A stretch of DNA of 7,950 nucleotides from Ignavibacteriales bacterium (GCA_003538625.1 DPRR01000020.1:1-7950); one strand, 5' to 3'. Positions 1 through 6,202 are shown, numbered from the stretch's first letter. Numbers and translations: made by a program. The notes: generated by a model not told the origin, from the sequence alone.

Positions 1-83
1 CCAGTTAATTGGGGGTAGGTACAATTAGTTTCTTATCAATCTCCAAAGTAATATTAGAAAGTCACATATGGTATATCCTCAAA

Positions 84-103
84 ACTAACAACTCGTTATT
101 AGT
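84..103 (-). terminator. weak hairpin at end of J-domain gene
   Basis: ACTAACAA, then the loop CTCG, then TTATTAGT. Read on the minus strand this gives an 8-pair stem with one G-U pair, overlapping the TAA stop of the J-domain gene and followed by TTTT. It is a possible weak intrinsic terminator. The T-run is short and the stem is AT-rich, so chance is not excluded. Confidence 0.3.
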
Positions 104-1448
104 CAATTTTATATCCGAGTAAAAGTTCCAATGCCTTATAAAAGAACTGTCTGTTGCCCAAATTTATAAGAGGTATACTGTCTTGATTTCCTGACTTAAA
201 GAAGAATATTTTCTTTTCATAATTTTGATGTTCTATGAAAAGGTTAGCTGACTTTGTATACATCTTTTTAATCTCATTGAATTTGTACTTAACACTTTCT
301 TCTCCTTTCAGGAAGGTAATGAATCCTATTCCAATTCTTATGTAAGGAATAAACAAATTCTTTTCAAAAGAGAAAATATTAAATTCCAGATACCCATTTT
401 CTTCTAAAACGTTTTCCATATTATCAAGAAGATAGACTGTCCAGTACTTCTCCGCTTCTTTACATACCCAATAATCTGGATAACCATACTTATTGGGATC
501 GCCATTTTTATCATAATAAACACCATTCCCTTCAAATACATATTTTCCAGTTTTAGTATTGATAAATAAAAATTGAAACATTGTATTAGAGTATTCAAAA
601 TTCAATTTCCGGACTTCAGATCTACTTATCATGTCAGTTATGTCATTAAAATTTATTTCACTTTTACTAACAATATTATCTCTTGTGTCTTGGCATTTAT
701 AATACGCAAACCCATTCACTCCGATAAAATAGCATATATGTTCAAACTTATTTTCACCAGATTTTATAGAGAATAAAAATATAAGAATTACTGTTAAGCT
801 TACAAAGAAAGCTCCTAATGAAAAATTAAAAGGATCTAATGAATTTTCATTTTGCCCCTGAGATCCAATAATGTAAATTACTAATGAAATCCCAAATGCA
901 ATTGGAATCCCAATAAGTAAAGTTTTTAAAACAGAAATAAATTGCTGTTTAGGGGAAATTGCTTTTACTCCTTTATATAAGGAGGAATAGCCTCCAATAA
1001 TTTTGCCAATGCTTTTTGGGAACATGAAGAAATCCACATTTTCATTTAGTTTATCACCCCATGGTGTTTGTTGTGGTGGGATTTGTGCCGTTTCTTGTTG
1101 ATCACGGTCATAACTTGAATAGAAAGGTTTGAAAGGATTAAATCGAAATTCTTCCTCTGTCTTATATTGTTTTTTTGCACTTTCTTGTTTTTGTTGTTTT
1201 ACCTGAACATTTTGAACCGTGTCTTGTTTTCCGAATGCACATTTATATTCCAAATCATACTCTTTTTTTAAAGTTGTATCTATAAGCACATCAAAGGCTT
1301 CTTTTACTTCAATAAATTTTTGAGTAAATTCTGTGTCACCTGAGTTCTTGTCTGGATGGTACCGGACAGCATTGACACGAAAAGCTTTTTTAATTTGTTC
1401 TTGTGTTGCTGTTATATCAATACCCAAAATTTCGTAATAGTCTTTCAT
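99..1448 (-). CDS. J-domain (DnaJ-like) membrane protein with possible PH-like C-terminal domain
   Basis: Probable Hsp70 co-chaperone-like protein of about 449 residues, tethered to the inner membrane. From the chosen start, residues 3-68 form a J domain: DYYEILGI, then helix II, the HPD motif at residues 31-33 that stimulates DnaK ATPase, and an EAFDVL...KKEYD end. A polar Q/K-rich linker follows. Two hydrophobic segments lie at about residues 172-195 and 208-228. The roughly 220-residue tail is soluble. It has a strand-rich pattern (CYFIGVNGFAYYKC, FNDITDM, GKYVFEGNGVYYD) that resembles bacterial PH-like domains, which is inference. There are no DnaJ zinc-finger CxxCxGxG repeats or client-binding domains, so it is not DnaJ itself. 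The frame extends upstream to a GTG at 1472, but the ATG at 1448 gives the usual MKDYYEILG start. It stands alone on its strand; the client is unknown. Confidence 0.8.
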   Translation of the reverse strand: MKDYYEILGIDITATQEQIKKAFRVNAVRYHPDKNSGDTEFTQKFIEVKEAFDVLIDTTLKKEYDLEYKCAFGKQDTVQNVQVKQQKQESAKKQYKTEEEFRFNPFKPFYSSYDRDQQETAQIPPQQTPWGDKLNENVDFFMFPKSIGKIIGGYSSLYKGVKAISPKQQFISVLKTLLIGIPIAFGISLVIYIIGSQGQNENSLDPFNFSLGAFFVSLTVILIFLFSIKSGENKFEHICYFIGVNGFAYYKCQDTRDNIVSKSEINFNDITDMISRSEVRKLNFEYSNTMFQFLFINTKTGKYVFEGNGVYYDKNGDPNKYGYPDYWVCKEAEKYWTVYLLDNMENVLEENGYLEFNIFSFEKNLFIPYIRIGIGFITFLKGEESVKYKFNEIKKMYTKSANLFIEHQNYEKKIFFFKSGNQDSIPLINLGNRQFFYKALELLLGYKID

Positions 1449-1493
1449 TTCATTGAATGTATTTATTTCCACAAGTTGATAGATTCCGTGTTT

Positions 1494-1507
1494 GTTTAAA
1501 TTTAAAC
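1494..1507. repeat. 14-bp perfect palindrome, first copy
   Basis: GTTTAAATTTAAAC is a perfect palindrome with no loop. It lies 45 bp upstream of the J-domain ATG and just before decayed copy A. The same 14 bases recur at 3192-3205 inside a longer palindrome. Possible roles are a dimeric regulator operator, a recombination site or chance in AT-rich DNA. The sequence alone does not decide. Confidence 0.4.
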
Positions 1508-1513
1508 GGTTGA

Positions 1514-1790
1514 ATGGCTAAGATAATCAATGATTTTAAGCCAGCAAAAGAATATGAATTTGATATTTGGGATGTGAGAAGAATTCCTGAAGAAGTGTGT
1601 GGAAAGGAATAATATTATTTGGCCTTTTTATCTCTGATTGCTTTGATCCTCAATACGATCCCGGATCCTTCATTTTCTGAGAATATGGATGGTTCTATCT
1701 TAAATGTCAAACAAATTTAAATGAAATCCTTAGAAGGAAAAGTTCCAATGGGGATCAATATACTCGGTAGGAGGCGGTCAACTTCACTTT
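1514..1790 (+). pseudogene. decayed copy A of a small repeated gene family
   Basis: An ATG at 1514 opens a 32-codon frame (MAKIINDF, AKEYEFDIWDVRRIPEE, VCGKE) that ends in TAA. Downstream, the coding similarity continues after the stop: YYLAF, then in a shifted frame DPQYDPGSFIF, stop, EYGWF, CQTNLNEI, and GDQYTR followed by a stop. Each block aligns with copy B (4834-5115) and most with copy C (5530-5893) in the same order and strand, so this is the remnant of one protein-coding gene of roughly 90-100 codons. It carries at least two in-frame stops and one frameshift. I do not recognise the ancestral family. It fills the otherwise empty interval between the J-domain gene and the gene at 1813. 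Confidence 0.6.
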
Positions 1791-1812
1791 TAGAAAGTAG
1801 GATAACTTTAAA

Positions 1813-2199
1813 TTATATGGGGGGTTTTAAATATTGAGTAAAATCCATCGGTGTTCCTTCACCCATTCCAACGGCAATGAAGAACCATTCACCTTCAATT
1901 CCTAAGTTTGTAGCATTATAAACTGTATCATCAGGCATTAACCATAAAACGAGTAGGTTGGGTGAATAACTGTGATTCCGAATAATTCTTTCTATTAATT
2001 CATAATATGGTACAATAACTTCCTCTGTTCGGTTATCAATATAGTTGGGGAAAGAAAAACTGATTAATTCTGATTCAATTAAACCCTCTAAATCAAATTG
2101 GAAAACTCCGATCGCTTTTATCGGGGTATCATTTTTGCTGCCATACTTGTTTGGCTCGACAGGTAATGAATTGATGTAATAAGTTGATTTACTGCTCAT
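1813..2199 (-). CDS. hypothetical protein, 128 residues
   Basis: I do not recognise this protein. It begins MSSKSTYYINSLPVEPN and ends GEGTPMDFTQYLKPPI. It is mixed alpha/beta in character, with a hydrophobic core stretch (SPNLLVLWLMPDD) and a second one (EWFFIAVGMGEG). There is no signal peptide and no convincing membrane helix. The frame continues 13 codons upstream to a TTG at 2238, but the ATG at 2199 is the first ATG and starts a plausible N-terminus. It is transcribed divergently from the serine recombinase, with about 80 bp between their ATGs. The compact size and its place beside a recombinase suit an accessory cargo gene. An SMI1-like immunity role is conceivable but has no motif support. 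Confidence 0.55.
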   Translation of the reverse strand: MSSKSTYYINSLPVEPNKYGSKNDTPIKAIGVFQFDLEGLIESELISFSFPNYIDNRTEEVIVPYYELIERIIRNHSYSPNLLVLWLMPDDTVYNATNLGIEGEWFFIAVGMGEGTPMDFTQYLKPPI

Positions 2200-2278
2200 T
2201 TCGTTGTAAAAAATTCTTGCTAATATATGGCATTTCAAGCATGTTTCTCTATATTAGCATATATTTAAATATCAACAA

Positions 2279-2845
2279 ATGAGACATATAGCACTTTATT
2301 TCCGGGTTTCCACTTCAAGCCAAACGAATGAGAATCAAAAGATACGATTGATTGAGTATGCTGAGAGAAATAGTTATACATACGATCTGTATGAAGAAGT
2401 AGAAAGTACCCGAAAAACCCGTCCTGTTAAGCAGGCTTTATTAGCGAAACTCAGAAAAAAGGAATACGAGGGAGTTGTTGTATATAAGTTAGACCGGTGG
2501 GCCAGATCAAGTACAGAATTGATTCTTGATACCAAGGAATTATTGGATAAAGGGATTGGTTTTATATCTGTTTCAGACAACCTTGATTTTACCACCGCAA
2601 CAGGTAAGCTTCATTTTCAGATATTATCGGCCTTCGCAGAATTTGAACGGGAGTTCATCCGCGAACGAACGATTGAGGGTTTGAACCGGGCGAAAAGTCA
2701 AGGGAAAATACCTGGTCGTCCAAAGGGAAGTAAAGATTCAAAGTGTCGAAGGAAATCCGGTTATATTCTTCGGGAAGCCATGAAACGCCAAAAGATTGAT
2801 GAAACACATGGAATCAATAAATCCATAGAATCTTACCTGAATTGA
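2279..2845 (+). CDS. small serine recombinase (resolvase/invertase family)
   Basis: Site-specific DNA recombinase of 188 residues, the usual length for resolvases and invertases. The catalytic domain (residues 1-about 140) has YFRVSTSSQ with the nucleophile Ser11 and Arg9. It also has VVYKLDRWARS at 67-77 with Asp72, Arg73 and Arg76, and TGKLHFQILSAFAEFERE at 108-125, which leads into the long E helix. GRPKGS at 146-151 marks the hinge to a C-terminal DNA-binding segment (KCRRKSGYILREAMKRQKID). That segment looks less like the canonical Hin/Tn3 HTH than the catalytic part does. All expected active-site residues are present, so the enzyme is probably functional. The ATG at 2279 starts directly at the first beta strand. 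Nearby dyads at 2856-2942 and the palindromes at 1494 and 3189 are possible sites of action, which is inference. No transposase accompanies it. Confidence 0.93.
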   Translation: MRHIALYFRVSTSSQTNENQKIRLIEYAERNSYTYDLYEEVESTRKTRPVKQALLAKLRKKEYEGVVVYKLDRWARSSTELILDTKELLDKGIGFISVSDNLDFTTATGKLHFQILSAFAEFEREFIRERTIEGLNRAKSQGKIPGRPKGSKDSKCRRKSGYILREAMKRQKIDETHGINKSIESYLN

Positions 2846-2855
2846 AAAACCTCCC

Positions 2856-2942
2856 CCAAATAATTCAACGTTCATTTTTTGTTGTAAAAACCCGTCAACC
2901 TCCCCTGTAAAAAGGGGGTCAAAAAAACGAACGTTTATTTGG
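2856..2942. repeat. nested inverted repeat downstream of the recombinase
   Basis: The outer arms are 2856-2881 (CCAAATAATTCAACGTTC, then ATTTTTTG) and 2920-2942. The reverse complement of the right arm is CCAAATAAACGTTCG followed by TTTTTTG. They match over about 22 positions, with a three-base insertion in the left arm. Inside lies a small GC stem, CCCC at 2902-2905 against GGGG at 2914-2918, with an A-rich loop. It starts 11 bases after the recombinase stop. It could be a recombinase site (res/crossover-like), a bidirectional terminator, or an end remnant of an element. Confidence 0.6.
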
Positions 2943-2997
2943 TGTTAATTACCACCGACCTTACAATCTAAAAGTTAGAAATTATTAAATATTCAAC

Positions 2998-3183
2998 ATG
3001 GAAAAATACAAACCGAAAAGCGATAGTGACGAATTAAATCCGAGTTACTTATTCCAAGGAATCGCCACAGATTTGCTGGTAGCCATTCTGAAAGGACAAA
3101 TCGATCCCGTTGAGTTGGCTAAAAAAGAATTGAAGAATAGGGGATTGGATGAAGATGGGAAATGGGTAGGGTTTAGGAAATAA
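2998..3183 (+). CDS. small conserved hypothetical protein (NRGLDEDGKWVGF motif), 61 residues
   Basis: Short acidic/basic protein with a predicted helical middle (SYLFQGIATDLLVAILKGQIDPVELAKKELKNRGL) and the ending GLDEDGKWVGF. I recall the ending 'ELANRGLD.NGKWVGF' from small proteins on Bacteroidota plasmids and integrative elements, but no function is known to me. The ATG at 2998 follows an AT-rich leader without a Shine-Dalgarno sequence. It lies 152 bp downstream of the recombinase on the same strand, beyond the inverted repeat, so it may or may not be cotranscribed. There are no cysteines and no signal or membrane segment. The stop is followed at once by the longer palindrome at 3189-3208. 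Confidence 0.7.
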   Translation: MEKYKPKSDSDELNPSYLFQGIATDLLVAILKGQIDPVELAKKELKNRGLDEDGKWVGFRK

Positions 3184-3188
3184 AAAGG

Positions 3189-3208
3189 TTCGTTTAAATT
3201 TAAACGAA
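3189..3208. repeat. 20-bp perfect palindrome, second copy
   Basis: TTCGTTTAAATTTAAACGAA is a perfect 20-bp palindrome that contains the 14-bp core also present at 1494-1507. In both places the core is followed by G and, within a few bases, GAATG. It lies between the convergent ends of the 61-codon gene and the gene at 3224. There is no T-run, and a loopless dyad makes a poor terminator, so a protein-binding or recombination site is more likely. The role is inferred. Confidence 0.5.
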
Positions 3209-3223
3209 TGTAATATTATGGAA

Positions 3224-4369
3224 TTACCAATAACCCCGTTTGGCCATGGTCAAATCTTCTCTGTTGACATCAATTAGAAGTTCATCATTAGCCTCAATAA
3301 AGGGATCATACCAATCAGCTTTTTTTCTGGCCCATTCAATCTTTTGTTTTAATTCTTCATTTAGTTCATTTTTGGAAATAGCAGAATCTTCAAGCTTCTG
3401 AATGTATCGACGTATTATTTCGGCTTCTTCATGCCGTTTGGATTTTTTAAAAAGTTCCTTAAAATCAGCAAGTTCTTTATCTTTTCTTTCCTGTAATTCC
3501 TTGGCGATTCGTTCCTTTTCTCTTTGGATTGCCCATCGTTTTTCATTTTCAATTCTTTCTTCTCTATCTTTCCATGCCTGATATTCTATGCCTGTGAGGA
3601 TTGTAGATATTTTTTCTTCGAAAGGTGTTTTACCTTCAGACCATTCCTTTAAATGATAGGATTCACCTAATCTAAATGATAGGATACCAGTTGATTCGTA
3701 TTTTGAAGTTTCGCCATATTTACCTTTTACAACAACTCTTTTTTCTTTTTCTTTAAAGGAAATCCAATATTGCTGACCAAAAATTGAAATATATGTACTT
3801 CCATTTTTATTTATGAAATTATGTCCCCTGTTTTTTAATGCTTTTATTATGGTATCCATTATGCGCAGTGCACGAGCTAAATTATTTGGACTAACATAAA
3901 TAGCAAGCTTTCCGTAATTACTGTGAATTAATCCTTCCTCCTTATTCATAATTTTATCTTTGTAAAGTCCATCTTTTGCAGCTGCAATAAGTGGGTCAGG
4001 ATTGGTAAGTCTGTCCGGAACTTTCAAATTGATGTTGGTATCATTTTCTATTTCTGTTTTAATCCTTAAAAGGTGTTGTTGGACTAATACCTTTACACTT
4101 TCAACTTCTTCTCTTAATTTTAAATAAAACGTTGAATATCCTGAGAATTCGCCTAATGGTATTTTTTCTTGCGGTTTGTTACCTGGTTTTAGGCTTATCC
4201 AATATCTAATGCTGGGTAGTGGAATGTGCAGTTCTGTACATTTTTTTTGAAGTGTGTTTTCAGAAATGTAGTACTTCTGTGATATTGATGATAATTGCTC
4301 GCTCCAAACCATCTCATACAATTTTTCACGTGTGATTTGTATATCCTTGACGTAATCTAATTCTTCCAT
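3224..4369 (-). CDS. HTH/coiled-coil protein often linked to mobile elements, function unknown
   Basis: About 381 residues. The N-terminus (12-60, numbered from the chosen start) reads ITREKLYEMVWSEQLSSISQ, then YYISENTLQKKCTELHIPLP, and YW. It matches from memory a widespread hypothetical family (ITRE.LYE.VWS.P....A..., GIS...L.K.C....IP.P, GYWA) found in genomic islands, with a HTH at its start. The middle is a mixed alpha/beta region with IYVSPNNLARALRIMDTIIKAL. Residues about 255-350 are very rich in E, K and R, forming a long charged coiled coil. The end has ARKKADWYDPFIEAND. No enzyme motif is visible. The frame opens on GTG at 4375, but the ATG two codons in at 4369 is preferred. It is divergent from the HTH gene at 4469 over about 100 bp, so shared or cross-regulation is possible. 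Confidence 0.8.
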   Translation of the reverse strand: MEELDYVKDIQITREKLYEMVWSEQLSSISQKYYISENTLQKKCTELHIPLPSIRYWISLKPGNKPQEKIPLGEFSGYSTFYLKLREEVESVKVLVQQHLLRIKTEIENDTNINLKVPDRLTNPDPLIAAAKDGLYKDKIMNKEEGLIHSNYGKLAIYVSPNNLARALRIMDTIIKALKNRGHNFINKNGSTYISIFGQQYWISFKEKEKRVVVKGKYGETSKYESTGILSFRLGESYHLKEWSEGKTPFEEKISTILTGIEYQAWKDREERIENEKRWAIQREKERIAKELQERKDKELADFKELFKKSKRHEEAEIIRRYIQKLEDSAISKNELNEELKQKIEWARKKADWYDPFIEANDELLIDVNREDLTMAKRGYW

Positions 4370-4468
4370 TTTCACAGATTTAAAGTTTTAAAAGATTACG
4401 AATCTATTGAAACACTGGTTTTACGGTTTCGTTGAATTATTAAAATATAATCAGTAAAACATTTTAAA

Positions 4469-4819
4469 ATGGAACAGGAAATAAATATTCAATCGCTTTT
4501 AAGGGAATTTTTTGAGCCAATTATTGATGATTGTATTACCCGAGCCTTAAATAAATACATCAATGAACTGAGATTTGACAAACCTAATGAAAGTGATGTG
4601 CTTGGAGTGGATGAAGCTTCAAAATACCTGAAACTTAGTAAGCCCACAATTTACAAACTCACAATGGATCGTGAAATTCCACATTACAAATTGGGTAAAA
4701 GGTTATATTTCCGCAAAGAAGAAATTGATCAATGGATTAATAGAGGGAAAATAAAAACTAAACAGGAAATTAGCGATGAAGCAGATGAGTACTTGTCAAG
4801 GAGAGGTCGGAGGAATTAA
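4469..4819 (+). CDS. excisionase-family (MerR-like, HTH_17) DNA-binding protein
   Basis: A 116-residue DNA-binding protein. Residues 1-40 are a helical, acidic N-terminal extension (LLREFFEPIIDDCITRALNK) that may dimerise. Residues 44-91 are a canonical HTH_17/excisionase-type winged helix. They read LGVDEASKYLKLSKPTIYKL for the HTH and IPHYKLGKRLYFRKEEIDQW for the wing and C-terminal helix. The last 25 residues are charged. Such proteins act as recombination directionality factors or transcription regulators on Bacteroidota integrative and mobilisable elements. No integrase lies next to it here, so a regulatory role or a relic of an element is equally possible. The ATG at 4469 is the first in frame and has no Shine-Dalgarno sequence. 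The gene ends 14 bp before decayed copy B begins. Confidence 0.88.
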   Translation: MEQEINIQSLLREFFEPIIDDCITRALNKYINELRFDKPNESDVLGVDEASKYLKLSKPTIYKLTMDREIPHYKLGKRLYFRKEEIDQWINRGKIKTKQEISDEADEYLSRRGRRN

Positions 4820-4833
4820 ATTATTCAATTAAT

Positions 4834-5115
4834 TTTTGATAATCTATGAATTTGTATCGGCTAAAGATAGGGACTTGGATATTTTGAATGTTAGAAGAAT
4901 TCCTGAAGAACGGTTGAAAGGCAAATATTGTTTGGCCTTTTTCATTGATAGCGCTGAACTGCAATATTATCCCAGATCCTTCATATCCAAAGAATTTGGT
5001 TGGCTCCAAGATAAAAGCCAAACCCAGATTAAACACAATCCCATGAAGGGAAAGTTCCCAGGGGGTCAACTTATACTGAAAGTTGGAATGCAAAAATTTA
5101 GATTGTGGTTTATTT
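4834..5115 (+). pseudogene. decayed copy B of a small repeated gene family
   Basis: This is the best preserved of the three related copies. It reads IIYEFVSAKDRDLDI, NVRRIPEERLKGKYCLAFF, SAELQYYPRSF, SKEFGWL, KSQTQIKHNP and MKGKFPGGQ. Against copy A the nucleotide alignment from GATAATC onward is gap-free for more than 70 bases, with a 17-base identity at AGAAGAATTCCTGAAGA. The position matching the ATG of copy A is not a start codon here; only a TTG at 4836 is available. Near the end, one base shifts the frame relative to the conserved GDQYT block: YTESWNAKI followed by a stop lies in the next frame. It is therefore probably a pseudogene, though a residual frame stays open to 5141. It abuts the 3' end of the HTH gene. 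The opposite-strand frame at 4821-5093 is judged a shadow. Confidence 0.55.
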
Positions 5116-5171
5116 TTTCAGTTTACATATCGGTTGAATAGAAATAACGTATTACAGCCCAACAATGAATT

Positions 5172-5360
5172 TTAATTACCGTTAGTTCCCATTTCATCCT
5201 CAAAATCATCAGTTAAATCCCTACACACTTTTATCAGTTTAAGGGCGTATTTTTTTTCTGTTTCCGACAGACTTTCCAATCCTTCATTCGAAAGTGCTTT
5301 AAAACAATCTTGTAAATCGGGAAAAGTGTTTTCGAATCTACAATAACTCATATTTGCCAT
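5172..5360 (-). CDS. small conserved hypothetical protein (MANMSYCRF family), 62 residues
   Basis: It begins MANMSYCRFENTFPDLQDCF, then LSETEKKYALKLIKVCRDL, and ends with an acidic tail. I recall this 'MSYCRFxNTxxDLxDC' pattern with a following KxLIxLC helix from small proteins carried by phages and mobile elements, including in Bacteroidota. No function is known to me. Two cysteines (7 and 19) plus one at about 47 are the notable residues; metal binding is possible but unproven. The start is the ATG at 5360; a second ATG three codons in (5351) also suits the family. No other intact gene is adjacent on this strand; a possible gene remnant lies just upstream (5424-5545). Confidence 0.75.
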   Translation of the reverse strand: MANMSYCRFENTFPDLQDCFKALSNEGLESLSETEKKYALKLIKVCRDLTDDFEDEMGTNGN

Positions 5361-5423
5361 AACCGTAAAATTATAATAGTGTTTTGAATTGTTGGAACTT
5401 TAACGCATCGGATAAGCACCGTT

Positions 5424-5545
5424 TTATACAGTGCTTTTCCAAAGCTCGTAAGTCAGCCACTCTCGTTCGTTTTCAGGTTTTTGGTAAACCGGTAATCCTC
5501 AAAAGAACTGCTCCAAAATTCGTCCGGTGTATAGCTAAGATAATC
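5424..5545 (-). pseudogene. possible fragmented gene remnant
   Basis: On the minus strand two short frames look protein-like and would join through a frameshift. The first is NNDYLSYTPDEFW followed by FEDYRFTKN. The second is LPVYQKPENEREWLTYELW, then KSTV and a TAA stop at 5424-5426. The second frame is closed upstream by a stop at 5499. The aromatic and acidic composition looks coding, and the stop lies about 60 bp upstream of the MSYCRF gene on the same strand. No start codon or full domain survives. I do not recognise the family, and chance is a real alternative. Confidence 0.28.
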
Positions 5546-5893
5546 ATTATTAATGGTCTGGCCAAATAATAAATGAGATATTTATGCTGATTATCATTGT
5601 TTTATGTAATGGAAAGGATGTATTGGAGGAAGATCCGGTAATTATTTTTTTCATGTTACGAAGGATGTGATGAGGGGATGATGAAGAACGGGTGATTGGA
5701 AAATGTTGTTTGGCCCTTTCCATGAATGCGCTGATTTGCAATTGAATTCAGGATCCTTCAGATCCAAAGAATGTGTTTGGCTCTAGCATAAAAGCCAAAC
5801 AATTTTAAATAAAATACCTAAAAGGAAAATTGTCAACGGGGATCTTTTTACTCCAGCAGGAAGTGCTAATGCTTATTTCACTTGTTTCCAACA
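5530..5893 (+). pseudogene. decayed copy C of a small repeated gene family
   Basis: This is the most degenerate copy. The 5' piece at 5530-5556 (ATAGCTAAGATAATCATTAT) resembles the start of copy A (ATGGCTAAGATAATCAATGA). After about 100 unalignable bases the similarity resumes at about 5660: EERVIGKCCLAL in one frame, then ADLQ, SGSFRSKECVWL in the next, then a TAG. It continues with AAAAGCCAAAC and ends with GDLFTPAGSANAYF, which parallels GDQYTR in copy A. At least one frameshift and several stops separate the blocks. A perfect 8-bp dyad, GTTTGGCT (5775-5782) with AGCCAAAC (5793-5800), lies within it. Part of this region also has chance frames on the minus strand. Confidence 0.5.
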
Positions 5894-6202
5894 AAAAAAG
5901 AAAGGGGAAAGAACTGTGGACGCTTTTTGAAGATGATCGATGATTTACAAACCCCTTTATACAAAACCAATCATAAATACAGAAGTTACTTTCCCCCTTT
6001 TTAGTTTTATTATAGAAATAAAACCAACCATTAAATCGGGATAAATGTAATTTAAAAAGGTTCCTGTTGTTTATCCATTCGCGGACAAAAATCTCAAAAA
6101 GAGGTAAAACGACTATCGTTTTCTCAATTTGGGAATATTGGTTTTTGTTTAGGAAAAATAGGCATCTTTTAACAGGTAAATGTCAGAGGTATTCTAACTT
6201 TC
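5894..6202. other. intergenic stretch without a supported gene
   Basis: No gene with a start and recognisable product is seen here. The stretch holds a perfect 8-bp stem with a 5-base loop at 6004-6024 (GTTTTATT, ATAGA, AATAAAAC). A loose inverted pair also occurs, GGGGAAAG at about 5904-5911 with CTTTCCCC at about 5989-5996. A minus-strand frame stays open from about 6181 to 5810 but contains no ATG and overlaps copy C. It probably represents decayed or spacer DNA. Confidence 0.4.

Noticed and set aside
404..776. Short frames on both strands inside the J-domain gene
   Set aside because: They are fully contained in a well-supported coding sequence and have no independent motif.
2374..2595. 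Minus-strand frame of 73 codons
   Set aside because: It is antisense to the serine recombinase catalytic domain, a clear shadow.
4821..5093. Open frame of 90 codons on the minus strand, opposite copy B
   Set aside because: The shared blocks between copies A, B and C make sense in the plus-strand frame and recover there across frameshifts. The minus-strand translation is not conserved between copies, so it is a shadow.
5384..5569. Plus-strand frame of 61 codons
   Set aside because: Its basic, Cys-scattered composition is typical of a random frame. It overlaps the start of copy C and the minus-strand remnant, which has the more protein-like sequence.
5550..5741. Minus-strand frame of 63 codons
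   Set aside because: It lies opposite decayed copy C, is low in complexity (Ser- and Ile-rich) and matches nothing in the other copies.
5775..5800. Perfect 8-bp dyad GTTTGGCT/AGCCAAAC as a functional RNA hairpin
   Set aside because: The equivalent positions in copies A and B do not preserve the pairing well, and in copy B they encode conserved residues. It is more likely a by-product of coding sequence than a conserved structure.
5935..6003. Short plus-strand frame MIDDLQTPLYKTNHKYRSYF
   Set aside because: It has only 23 codons, no ribosome binding or promoter support and no homologue I can recall.
5810..6181. Minus-strand frame open for about 123 codons
   Set aside because: There is no ATG in it, only late TTG codons. 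It runs through copy C and shows no recognisable motif. The AT-rich, phase-shared region can stay open by chance.
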